Part shown: in pieces, positions 1-11,400 of the stretch
How positions within the stretch are numbered: the first letter of the stretch is position 1
How the letters are laid out: each line of letters starts with the position of its first letter
Source: Anolis sagrei
Lineage: Eukaryota > Chordata > Lepidosauria > Squamata > Anolidae
Reading direction: 5' to 3'
Assembly: GCF_037176765.1 (NCBI RefSeq)
Contig: NC_090034.1
Location: 90,428,000-90,491,999, forward strand
Length of the DNA: 64,000 bases
Notes under the pieces: model-generated
The model's input: the letters and a program-made list of their open reading frames with translations, nothing else
Told to the model about the DNA's origin: nothing
Database searches by the model: none
Translations under genes and position numbers: made by a program

Positions 1-425
1 CTGCCTTGGTCAGACCAGACTTGGAATCACACTGTGTCCAATTCTGGGCACCACAATGGAAGGGAGATATTGTCAAGCTGGAATGTGTCCAGAGGAGGGC
101 GACTAAAATGATCAAGGGTCATGAGAACAAGTCCTATAAGGAGCAGCTTAAAGAGCTGAGCATGTTTAGCCTGAAGAAGAGAAGGCAGAGAGGAGACATG
201 ATGGTCATGTATAAATATGTGAGGGGAAATCATAGGGAGGATGGAGCAGGCTTGTTCACTGCTGCCCTGGGGACTAGGATGTGGAACAATGGCTTTAAAC
301 TACAGGACAGGAGATTTCACCTGAACATGAGGAAGAACTTCCTAACTGTGAGAGCTGTTCAGCAGTGGAACTCTCTGCCCTGAAGTGTGGTGGAGGAGTC
401 TTCTTTGGAGGCTTTTAAACAGAGG
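1..425 (+). mobile_element. CR1-type LINE, 3' end of ORF2
   Basis: The plus strand encodes the CR1 ORF2 C terminus. Landmarks are MFSLKKRRQRGDMMVMYKY, GFKLQDRRFHLNMRKNFLTV and [10 protein letters not shown] followed by a stop. The copy is 5'-cut by the window edge and runs directly into the 26-bp minisatellite. Confidence 0.85.
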
Positions 426-427
426 CT

Positions 428-758
428 TTCCCATGGAGACCTCTCCCAGTGCTTTCCTATGGAGAACCTTCTCAATGCTTTTCTGTGGAGACCCTTCCCA
501 ATGTTTTCCTGTGGAGACCCTTCCCAATTCTTTCCTATGGAGAACCCTCTCAATGCTTTCCTGTGGAGAACTCTCTCAATGATTTGCTGTGGAGACTTTT
601 CCCAATGCTTTCCTATGGCAAACTCTCCCAATGCTTTCCTATGGAGACCCTTCCCAATGCTTTCCTATGGAGAATTCTTTCAATGCTTTCCTATGGAGAC
701 CCTTCCCAATGCTTTTCTATGGAGAATTCTCTAAATGCTTTTCTATGGAGATTTTTTA
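428..758 (+). repeat. 26-bp minisatellite, about 12 units
   Basis: The unit is close to ggagacccttcccaatgctt followed by tcctat. GG starts recur at 435, 461, 487, 513, 539, 565, 591, 617, 643, 669, 695, 721 and 747, so the period is exactly 26. It starts at the CR1 codons for EAFKQRL. All three plus frames stay open because 26 is not a multiple of 3 and the unit lacks stops. Confidence 0.9.
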
Positions 759-929
759 AAATAGTTCTATGTTTTAATGGTTTAAATTGTATTTATATGT
801 TTATTGTTTTTATAGTTTAATTGTGTTATGTATTGTTTCCCTTGTGTCTAATGTGGCATTGCATAATTGCCAAAACTGGAAGCCGCTCTTGAATCCCCAT
901 CAGGATGAGATAGAGTGGTGTAGAAATAT

Positions 930-1222
930 AGTGTGTATGTGTGTGTGTAATGTTTATTTGTGGGATTAACATAACTCAAAAACCACTGGATGAATGGACA
1001 CCAAATTTGGACATAATACACCTATCAGGTCAACGAGTGACCATCACTCATAAAAACCCTGAAAAACACAGCAGAAGAGACTTTAAAAGCAAAAAATAAA
1101 AATAAATTACAACACATCCACAAAACCACATATATATGCAAACACATATACATGAATATATACAGACACAAAACACATATACACAGACTGGGCCACAGCA
1201 ACGCGTGGCAGGGGATGGTTAG
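930..1222 (+). mobile_element. non-autonomous Helitron (family 1), 5' end eroded
   Basis: It shares tttgtgggattaacataact and aaaaaccactgga with the cleaner copy at 29335-29653. The 3' end has the GCCAC/GTGGC hairpin of gggccacagcaacgcgtggc followed by a terminal TTAG where CTAG is expected. The internal part is CA/TA-rich. Confidence 0.65.
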
Positions 1223-1659
1223 TGTGTGTATGTGTTGCATGCAATGTTAGAACTGTTAGAAAGGTGTGCCCCCTGCTGGTCATATCTTGCTTGACTGCAG
1301 ACATATAGCACTATGATTCCACTTCTGATGATGTTGTGGTTGACTACTCTGAGGATACTCTTATCAGATCTAATTTTATCTAATTTAAATTTGAATATTG
1401 TTTATGTTTAATGTTTTGAATTTTAATTGTATTAAATCTGAATAGGCAATAGTAATAATAATAATATATCTTACCCCCCCCCCCCCCCCCGCTCTTGTCG
1501 CTTGAGGCAGGTCAACACATAGTCAAACACAAACATGGCAAAAAAATTCTAAAAACACACATATTAAAATGTAGTTCTATAAAAAAATATTAAAATATTT
1601 CTATAAAATACATATTAAATACACAGGATAGAGATTAAAATACCAGACAAGAGTTAAAA

Positions 1660-1830
1660 ATTCATGGGTTTTCTGGGCTGTCTGGCCATATTCCAGAAGC
1701 ATTCTCTCCTGACGTTTCACCTGCATCTATGGCAGGCATCCTCAGAGGTTGTGAGGTCTGTTGGAAACTAGGAAAATTAGGTTTATATATCTGTGGAATG
1801 TCCAGGGTGGGAGGTAGGCCTACTGGAAGA
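1660..1830 (-). mobile_element. Penelope-like element terminal repeat fragment
   Basis: This is a copy of the repeat running from ttccgggctg through cctgacgtttcacctgcatc to gaggtctgttggaaactagg. The same repeat flanks Penelope endonuclease-coding sequence at 44612-45127. It contains a hammerhead-like core on the minus strand at 1745-1711. Confidence 0.75.
1711..1745 (-). ncRNA. hammerhead-ribozyme-like core in Penelope-like repeat
   Basis: The minus strand reads CTGAGGA, GCCTGC-CATAGAT-GCAGGT, then GAAAC-GTC. It is the same architecture in reverse orientation. Confidence 0.45.
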
Positions 1831-2028
1831 GTATGCCAATTATTTTAGGTAGAATCTCAGTTAACCGGCAACCATGGGGATTGGTAGGTGCTAGATAAAT
1901 GTAGTTTTTGGTTGCTTGGGAGTAACTAGTAAAAATAGGCCTAACTAATACTATAACCCATGCCATGCCATACCATAAACTCTGTATTGACTTGATATTG
2001 ATTTTTCAATACAGCTAGTCAAAAGAAA

Positions 2029-2408
2029 GGGCCCCCTGTTGGTGCAGCAGGTTAAACCGCAGAGCTGCTGAACTTGCTGACCGAAAGGTTGGCATTTTGA
2101 ATCCAGGGAGCAGAGTGAGCTCCTGCTGTTAGGCCTAACTTCTGCCAACCTAGCAGTTTGAAAACATGCAAATGTGAGTAGATCAATAGGTACTGCCTTG
2201 GTGGGAAGGTAACAGTGCTCCATGCAGTCATGCCAGCCACATGACATTGGAGGTGTCTACAGACAACGCCGGCTCTTTGGGTTAAAAACTGGCAGAAGCT
2301 AGGGCTGACAGAGGAAGCTCACGTCACTCCCTGGAATCGAACCTGCGACCTTTCGCTCAACAAGCTCAGTAGCTCAGTGCTTTAACCCACTGCACCACCA
2401 GGGACCCT
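2029..2408. mobile_element. two Sauria-type SINEs in inverted, head-out arrangement
   Basis: 2029-2288 is a plus-strand tRNA-derived Sauria SINE (gcaggttaaaccgcagagct ... catgcaaatgtgagtagatc). 2289-2408 is the 5' part of another subfamily member in reverse (gaatcgaacctgcgaccttt ... actgcaccaccaggg). The two halves differ enough to be separate insertions rather than one inverted duplication. Confidence 0.75.
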
Positions 2409-2704
2409 CAGTTTTACTTTATGATAAAAAAATAGCTTTGTGAACATAGTATGCAATTTTAACAATCAATAAACTTTTGCCCATTGCTTGAAAGTTCCAG
2501 TTGCTTGGGTTCAGGTTAACCGAGAACCTATTGGAATACTTTTTATATTATTGCATTTTATATTGTATCTATTTATTTTTCTATGGGAATGGTCTATGGT
2601 CAAACAATAATAAACTACTACTGGTCCTATAAATGCTATTGTGTTCTGTCCCCTATAATTTGAGGCTCTTTCTCTATGCTTCTTTTCCTCCTCTGACTCC
2701 AGGC

Positions 2705-5700
2705 ATGGAGACTTGGTGGCAAAGTTGGATGGAGCCTCCTCTGCAAATGGTCCCAACTGGAGCAGAGACTGGAGTAACAGGTAAGGGTCTAGTTATTCTT
2801 TAACTATAGAGAGAAACAAATACCACAATCTGAGAAATAATTTAGAGCCCCCAAACTAAGGTCCAAGGGTCGGATGTGGCCCTCCTGGCCCCTGCCCTAA
2901 ACTTTAGAGATAGGGTCGCCCTAAGTCTGAAATAACTTGAAGGCACACAATATCTAACTTCTTTTCTTCATTAAGAGTGAACCAGTGTTAGTATGTAGCA
3001 TGTGCAATCCATAGTTCTAAATGGTTCTAAAGCACTTACAAAACTAAAATTCTGGTGGTGAAAACTAGAGGGCGTTGGTGCTTTGCTTCTACAGTGTTGC
3101 TAAAGTTCTGGTAGTGAAAATTTCAGAACTCTAACAAAACTTTCAAAATTTCATTATTATTACCTTATTGAATATTTTTATGACAGAACCAATTAGGAAC
3201 TGCCATTTATAATGAAATTTTGAAACTTTTGTTAGAGTTCTGAAATTTTCACCACTAGAACATTAGCAACACCGTAGAAGCAAAGCACCAGCGTCTCCTA
3301 GTTTTCACCACCAGAATTTTAGTTTTGTAAGTACGTTAGAACCATTTAGAACCATGGATTGCACATGCCTATTAGTATGGTATGTATCCAAATTTTGGAA
3401 GTGCGCTTTCAGTGTTGCACAGAATACTTTGTGAAATTGATTATTTAGCACAAAATACGTTAAACCAGAGCTAGGTAAAATAAAGATAGAAATGATAGAT
3501 GAAAGAGCAACGATTCACTTCTTGTGGTGGATATGTTTTGCATAGATAGTCTGATTGCTTGCAAATTTAAATGTTGTGTTGTTGAAGGCTTTCATGGCCG
3601 GAATCACTGGGTTGCTCTGAGTTTTCCAGGCTGTATAGCCATGTTCCAGAAGCATTCTCTCCTGATGTTTAATTTAAAAAAATTAAAAATTCTAAAATCA
3701 GTACAGGAAATAAAGAGCAACATTCAAAAAACATGGGAATTCCAGACAGGAAGTTACCAGGGCCAGCTAACACCACCCAACAAAGTATTCCCCAGGGCAG
3801 GAAGCAACCAGGCTTTGAAGCTGCAAGGCCATTCAATGCTAATCAAGGTGGTCAATTGCAACTTTAACACACTTGCCTCAAAGAGACAACAGTTCTTTCT
3901 CTCACCGTGGACATTTCACACATCTCACTTGCCTAGTTTCCAACAGACCTTAAAAACTCTGAAGATGCCTGCGAAAAGTCTGGAGAGAATGCTTCTTGAA
4001 TATGGCCATTCAGCCCAGAAAATTCACAGCAACCCATTTAAAAGTTGCTGGTTGTTGACCTCTTTTGGAACAGAAGAACAAGACTAGTCCCTCATAAAAC
4101 GTTTTCAGGGATTGGTGATAGCTGAGTGCTACACTACTCCCCCCCCCCCCAATTTAAAAAACTTAACAAATATTCATTTCTCTCACTTTCTTCCTCCAAG
4201 ATTTTGCAGAAGATTACAGGAAGATGTTTCAGGAGGAAGATTTTGGCACAGTAGATTCCTGGTTTCTGCCAGAAAGTGAGATGGATCAACAACTGTCAGG
4301 ATGGACTGCTGGAAGTTATCTAGCTGAGCTTGAAGGCTTTGAGAAGGAAATGCCATTCCACCATACATCTGGCATGAAAGGTACAAAACAAAACTAAAAA
4401 CTATTCCTGTCATGTGGTTGCTGACTGGGGGAATCCTTTGTTGGGAGATGTTATCTGGCCCTGATTGATTCTTGTCTGGAATTCCCCTGTTTTCGAAGTT
4501 TTGCTCTTCATTTTCTGTCCTAATTTTAGAGTTTTTAAAAATACTGGTAGCCAGATTTTGTTCATTTTTATGGTTTTCTCCTTTCTGTTGAAATTGTCTA
4601 CATGTTTGTGGATTTCAATGGCTTCTCTTTGTAGTCTGACATGCGAGTTGTTAAGAGTGGTCTCACAACCTGCAAGGATGCCTGTCTCAGATATGGGCAA
4701 AATATCAGGAAATAATGCTCTGGAACATGGCCATAGAGGCCAGAAAAGTTACAGCAACCCAGCTAATTTATTGTTTAGATGAACTATTTAACACGAAAAG
4801 CAAGTGTTTGAGGTTTGCTTCTTTGTCATCCCTTTTTCCTTTGGGGCCAGGGCCCAATTATATAGTTGAGTCAGGGCTTGCAAGGTCCAGATATCTGAAT
4901 TTTTGGATTAACAGGAATGATGAGATTGGATTGCTGTGAGTTTTCCGGGTGGTATGGCCATATTCCAGAAGCAATCTCTCCTGACGTTTCACCCACATCT
5001 AGGGCAGGCATCTTCAGAAGAAGAAATGGTATTTTGGAAAGAGAATGTAAATTGAAGTGGCTCGGAAGGAGAGGAGGGGGGGGCACAGAGGTGAACAAAA
5101 AAAAGTTTACAAGATATATATACACTTATAGTTGATGTAATGAATTGAGTATGGAATATAAGAGTATTGAAGGTATTGATGTATTGATGTATTCTAAGAA
5201 AACCAATAAAATATATATTAAAAAAATGAGCTCCTGGTGGAACAAAAATCTGATTTCCTTTCCAGCTTTCCCTGATTTCACCAACACCTGCCTGGAACTG
5301 ACTCAGACCTATTCCTGCCTGGATTACCGGGAACCATATAACGGAGGTGAGAGTTCATTGAGACGTAATAGGTCAAAGATGCTCATATGTGGGGAATTGA
5401 GGAACTCTCTGGCACATTAAAGCATTCATGGTCACCAAAGGAAAGGAGGCTATCTTCTCAATGCAGAAGTAGAGGTAGGGAATTGTTTGCTTTCTAAACA
5501 ATTTGGGATTCTATTCTCATCTGCCCCACCAAGTGTGGCCAATGGTAAACATGTATGGGAAATGGATTCCATAATAACTGGAGGGCGACATGTTTCCTGT
5601 CCTTAGGAATAAGAGCCAACCATTTTGTCAATGTTAAGCAGTTTTGAATCTGATTTAATATCTGGATAGGAGTGCTTGAAAAATCCTCGTATGTCCCCTT

Positions 5701-8382
5701 GAGCCCCACAATTGAAAAAATAATGGATGTAATATACTTAAATGCCTCCATACAATTAAGTTGGAAAAAGTATTATTTTTAATTGTTCCTGCCTTTTCTG
5801 TTACTGAAAGTTGATCTAAACAGTAAACAATAAGATCTGAAACAATGTAACACCCCAAGGAAAATTTGGTAAGGATCAGTATAGGTCAGGCATGGGCAAA
5901 CTTCAGCCCTCCAGGTGTTTTGGACTCCAACTCCCACAATTCCTAACAGCCTATCGGCTGTTAGGAATTGTGGGAGTTGAAGTCCAAAACACCTGGAGGG
6001 CTAAAGTTTGCCCATGCCTGGTATAGGTGCATCTGAACCACAGAATTAATGTAGTTCCGACACTGACTATTATGGATCAATGCTATGAAACAGTAGTTGG
6101 AAAGTTACTACAAAGTACATAAATAAATAAACATCATCATAAGATACAGATGGTTCTGAGTATAGATAACATGGATACAGTGGTAAGATGAGCTTCCTGG
6201 TGATGTTCCTTTTTTTGGCCTTTCCTGCCTTCAGCTTCCAGGCCAGTCCTCCAGCAGGAGTGTGTCCCATCACATATGGAGGCCACTTGCTATCCTGTCC
6301 CTGCTGCTCCACAGCCCTTGACTTCTCCGCGGTGCCTTTCTTCTCCTGTGGAGCAACTCTCCCCACAGCAGCCTTTGCTTGCAGTTCCATGGACGGAGCA
6401 AGAGAAAGGTAAGAACATAGGAGACCGCCTCGTTTATAGAGTCCCTGGTGGTGCAATGGGTCAAACTCTTGTGCTAGCAAGACTTCTGACCGACAGATCA
6501 GTGGTTCGAATCTGGGGAAAGCAGGTTGAGCTCCCTCTGTCAGCTCCAGCTCCCTATGTGAGAGGACATGAGAGAAGCCTCCTACAAGGATGGTAAAACA
6601 TCAATCATCCGGGTGTCCCCTAGGCGACGTTCTTACAGACGGCCAATTCTCTCATGCCAGAAAATTGCATTCAAAGCACCCCCAATAGATAGCCATCCAG
6701 CCTCTGTTTAAAAGCCTCCAAAGAAGGAGCCTCCATCACACTCCGGGGCAGAAAGTTCCACTTCTGAACAGCTCTCACAGTCAGGCAGTTCTTCTTCATG
6801 TTCAGATGGAATCTCCTTTCTTGTAGTTTGAAGCCATTGCTCCGCGTCCTAGTCTCCAGGGAAGCAGAAAACAAACTTGCTCCCTCCTTCCTATGACTTC
6901 CTCTCACATATTTATATAAATAAAAATGTAATGTTCGTTTGTGGGATTAACACAACTCAAAAACCACTGGACGAATTGCTGTCAAATTTGGACACAAGAC
7001 CTAACAACCCAATGTATGCCCTTCACTCAAAAAATTGATTTTGTCATTTGGGAGTTGTAGTTGCTGGGATTTATAGTTCATCTACAATTAAAGAGCATTC
7101 TGAACTCCACCAATGATGGAATTGAACCAAACGTAGCAAACAGGACTCTCATGACTAACAACAGAAAACACTAGAAGGGTTTTGTGAGCATTGACCTTGA
7201 GTATGGGAGTTGTAGTTCAGCTACATCCAGAGAGCATTGTGGACTCAAAAAAATGATGGATTTGGACCAGACTTGGCATGGATATTCCATATGCCCAAAT
7301 ATGAACACAGATGGAGTTTGGGGGACATAGACCTTGACATTTCGGAGTTGTAGTTAATGGGATTTATAGATAACCTACAATCAAAGAGCATTCTGAACCC
7401 CACCAATGACAGAATCGGGGCAAATTTCCCACACAGAACCCCCATTTCTCAAACCATCCAGTCTAACTCCCTTCACCAGGGCAAGAAAACATAAAGCCCT
7501 CCTGACAAAAGCCAGCCAGCCATAGATGTAGATAGATATATATGATTCACACACAGAGAGACATATAGTATCATAGATTTGAAAGAAACCCCTAAAGAAA
7601 GACAATTATATGTTGCATGTTCCAGAGTAGGCAAACTGGACAATCTCCACATCAACACTGACAAAGAAACAGCAAGAAATATTGTTTACCCTCAAACATA
7701 AAGAAATTACGTATATTAGAAACCAACACTTTCTCATTTCTTTATTTTCCAGATCACCCGACTGGGCCACAGCAACGCCTGGCAGAGGACAGATAGTTTA
7801 TGCATATATACATTCTTATATATATCTTCTACAGTTTCAGAAGTGTTCCTTTATAGTTGCCCAAAAATATCTATTTTCCCTTAAAATATATTTGCCTTTA
7901 AATCATGCTCTTGAGAGACATAAATAAGCAAACTTCTTTAAAAGTAAAAATAGTTGGTTTTATTAGAAATTTCATAATCTATAGGAAATTCCAGTGCATT
8001 GTAACCTTATTGCAAAGGTAAACATTAAGTCACCTCCGTTTGGCAAATGTTAATCCCCATGAACACTGAGACCACCTGACAATCACTAGTCAAAAGAAAA
8101 GTATGACCTTGTTAGAAGTCAACTCTTAAGACAAGTAATATTCATAAAGTATTAATGTAATATATTGTATATACACATTATATTTATAATATTATAATAT
8201 AATACAATATAATAATAATATATTATAATAATATATTTTATATCACATGTAATATTACTAATAATATTACAATATAATAGTATAGTACAATATAGTAATA
8301 TATAATACTGATATTGTACTATGCTAATAATATAATATATTGTGTGTGTGTGTGTATGTGTATATATATATATATATGTATG

Positions 8383-8437
<55 letters not shown>

Positions 8438-11400
8438 TGTAAGCCGCTCTGAGTCCCCTTTGGTGTGAGAAGGGTGGCATATAAATGTCGTAAGTAAATA
8501 AATAATAGCACACAGGTAGCTCAGCTGTTAAACTGAAGAACCATGTCTTTGAACGGCCAAGGATAAAGATATGCCACTACAAAATTTATCTGGTTAGCAG
8601 AGGATGGTTGTTTCTTTGAAGTAGAATTTGCAGTTGTAACTGCCCAAAAAGATGTACACTCCCTTAAAAACTCTTAGTTAAAACATGCACTCAAGTGACA
8701 AAACTAAGTCATATTCTTTGAAAAATAACATATCAGTGTTACTAACAGACTTGTATATATTCACCATACAGGCACATAATCTTTCAATGTCTTTAAGTGT
8801 ATCTGTACTCACTCAAGTCCATGAGCACACACATCCACCTCCAATGAAGTGGTAAGCAGACTTGTAACATTGACATCCAAAAGCAAATATGCATCCACCT
8901 CCACAGAGATCTGATGCAAACTGAACATAACATGGAGTCTTGAGTCTGCACATGCTCAGTACAATCATCTCTATAACTCCTCCCACACCAAAGAGGTCTG
9001 CCAAACTGACAAATCAGCATACACATAGAATACAGGTTAACAAATATATACATTAACCAACAGTTGGTGGAATCTTGGAAGGTTGCTATTTCCAACAGGT
9101 TTACTCACAAACTTCATGTATTGAGCATACAGGTACTTTGCTTATCAATCCAGTTACAAGTAGATTTGAAGTAGTTTCCCTGTGTAGGTAACACAGGGCA
9201 TCATTCTTAGAATCAACAGTCCATGGTCCAAAGCATCTCTCTGTTTTGAGAATCTAATCGAGTCTCTGTGGTCTGTTTCAACTAACTTCTCAAAGCATAC
9301 ATCTGCTTCTACTGAAGTCTCCAAGCTGAACTGTTTCTACAGTCTTCTAAAGGCAAAAAACTTCTAAAGTGAAATCTGAGCCCTGAACAAGCCCATACCT
9401 GATCACATGGCCTGTAGCCCCTCCCATAACAAAGAGTTAAACTAAAATTGCAAACCAATACACACATATAAAATACAGTAAGCAATTATACATTGTTATA
9501 TAATTAGTATATACTACCTGTCTAAACACATCTCCTTCAATGAACCAGCTAGGACATTAAAATCGTTTGGGGAGGCCCTGCTCTCAATCCCGCCTGCGTC
9601 ACAAATACATTTGGCGGGGACGAGAGAAAGGGCTTTCTCAGTGGTGGCCCTTGGCGATGGAACGCCCTTTCTAGAGACATTAGATTGGCCCCTTCCTTTT
9701 AGCATTTCATAGGAAAGTTAAGACCGGGTTGTTTGAGCATGCGTTCAAAAAGGCAGTGTAACAAATATAGGAACATAAAACGACTAGATGATGAGATTGG
9801 ATCCCAATTTTAACTAAGAGACGCTAACGAGTTATGTTGTATTGACTTTGTAATGACTGTATATTTATGCCATTGTTTTTAATTGTTTTAATTATTTTTA
9901 TAATGTTGAGCATTGAATTTTTGCTACTGTAATCTGCTTTGAGTTGCCCGAAGGGCTGAGAAAAGCAGTATATAAATGGAGTAAATAAATAAGTAAATAA
10001 ATAAATAAATAAATAAAACATACATAACACCTAGCGGAGGCTTGAGAAGGTTGAAATTTCCAACAATTGCCTATTACAGATGTACAGAGTGTGTCCTGCC
10101 TTTAAGCAATATCCTCTTTCCCAAAAGTCCAAAATAGGTTAGAGGACATTGAAGATTCCTATTCTTTTTCACCCAACCCCAAGCTCTGTGCTCCTATTAT
10201 CAGAAATCATGTTCATAAATCATTTTTTAAAAGATTTTTTAAAAATTAGAGTCGAACAAGTAGAGTATAACATAACCACATTTCCTTCTGAGGGAGTTTA
10301 GAAGACATCATAGGCGACATATACAGTATATATTTTTTACAATTTAGCAAAAAAGAGAAAAAAGATTTCATAAGTAATCACCCTCGTCTCCTACTTGTTT
10401 CCATCCCTTTTTAATTGTTTCCTCCTTAATGTACCATTGTTCCTTTCAGAGCAAGCCTTCTCAAGGGTGATGCCACCACATTACTGGGATAAGACGCCTG
10501 AGCCAGCCATCTTCAACCAACACAGCACTGCAGATTGCGATTCATGTCACTGTGAGCCACCCAAGAAGATCCGGAGAAAAAGAGAGCGAAAGACATGGAG
10601 AGAAGCTGGTGCCACTATTGTGTCCCAGACAGGTAACACTGAATAAGGAATATGGGATTGGAACAGGAGGGTACAGGATATAGTAATTTAAATGCTGGTG
10701 CTTTTGAAATACAAAATGATTTGGAACTAGTAAGGTAAAGGTAAAGGTTGACATTAACTCTGGGGTGTGGTGCTCATTTCCATTTCTAAGCCGAAGAGCC
10801 AGCATTGTCTGTAGACACCTCCAAGATCATGACTGCATGGAACGCCATTATCTTCCTGCCGGAGCAGTACCTATTGATCTACTCACATTTGTATGTTTTC
10901 AAACTGCTAGGTTGGCAGAAGCTGGGGCTAACAGCGAGAGCTCACCCCGCTCCCTGGATTTGAACCACTGACCTTTCTGTCAACAAGCAGCTCTGCGTTT
11001 TAACCCGCTGTGCCATCAGGGGTATCTTTGGAACTAGGTTTCTTTAAAAAATACAAGCTCCCAAACATAAGGCACCCCAGACTTTAGGGGCAGCTTCAAA
11101 GGCCCTTCTGTCTGCAGTGGCAACACCCAAGCTTAAGAACATCTTGCTTTTGAAGGTCTCCCAGATCTTTAATGTTTCTGCTATATTTTCATAGAATTAT
11201 AGAGTTGGAAGAGACCTTGTGTCCAACTGCCTGCCAAGAAGCAGGAAAATCACATTCAAAGCACCCCTGGCAATGGCCACTCGGCCTCTGTTTAAAAGCC
11301 TCCAAAGATCCTCCACCACACCCTGGGCCAGAGAGTTCCACTGCTGAACAGCTCTCATAGTTAGGAAGTTCTTCGTAATGTTCAGGTGGAATCTCCTTTC

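Noticed and set aside
428-758. CRISPR-like regular repeat
   Set aside because: Units are contiguous without spacers and the genome is vertebrate; it is a minisatellite.
385-820. Three overlapping open frames suggesting a repetitive protein
   Set aside because: They are the 26-bp minisatellite read in all frames; no start context or family.
3524-4087. 187-codon open frame
   Set aside because: The sequence is Penelope-like terminal repeat found many times in the window.
8152-8513. 119-codon frame rich in His, Thr, Tyr and Ile
   Set aside because: Translation of TG/TA microsatellites.
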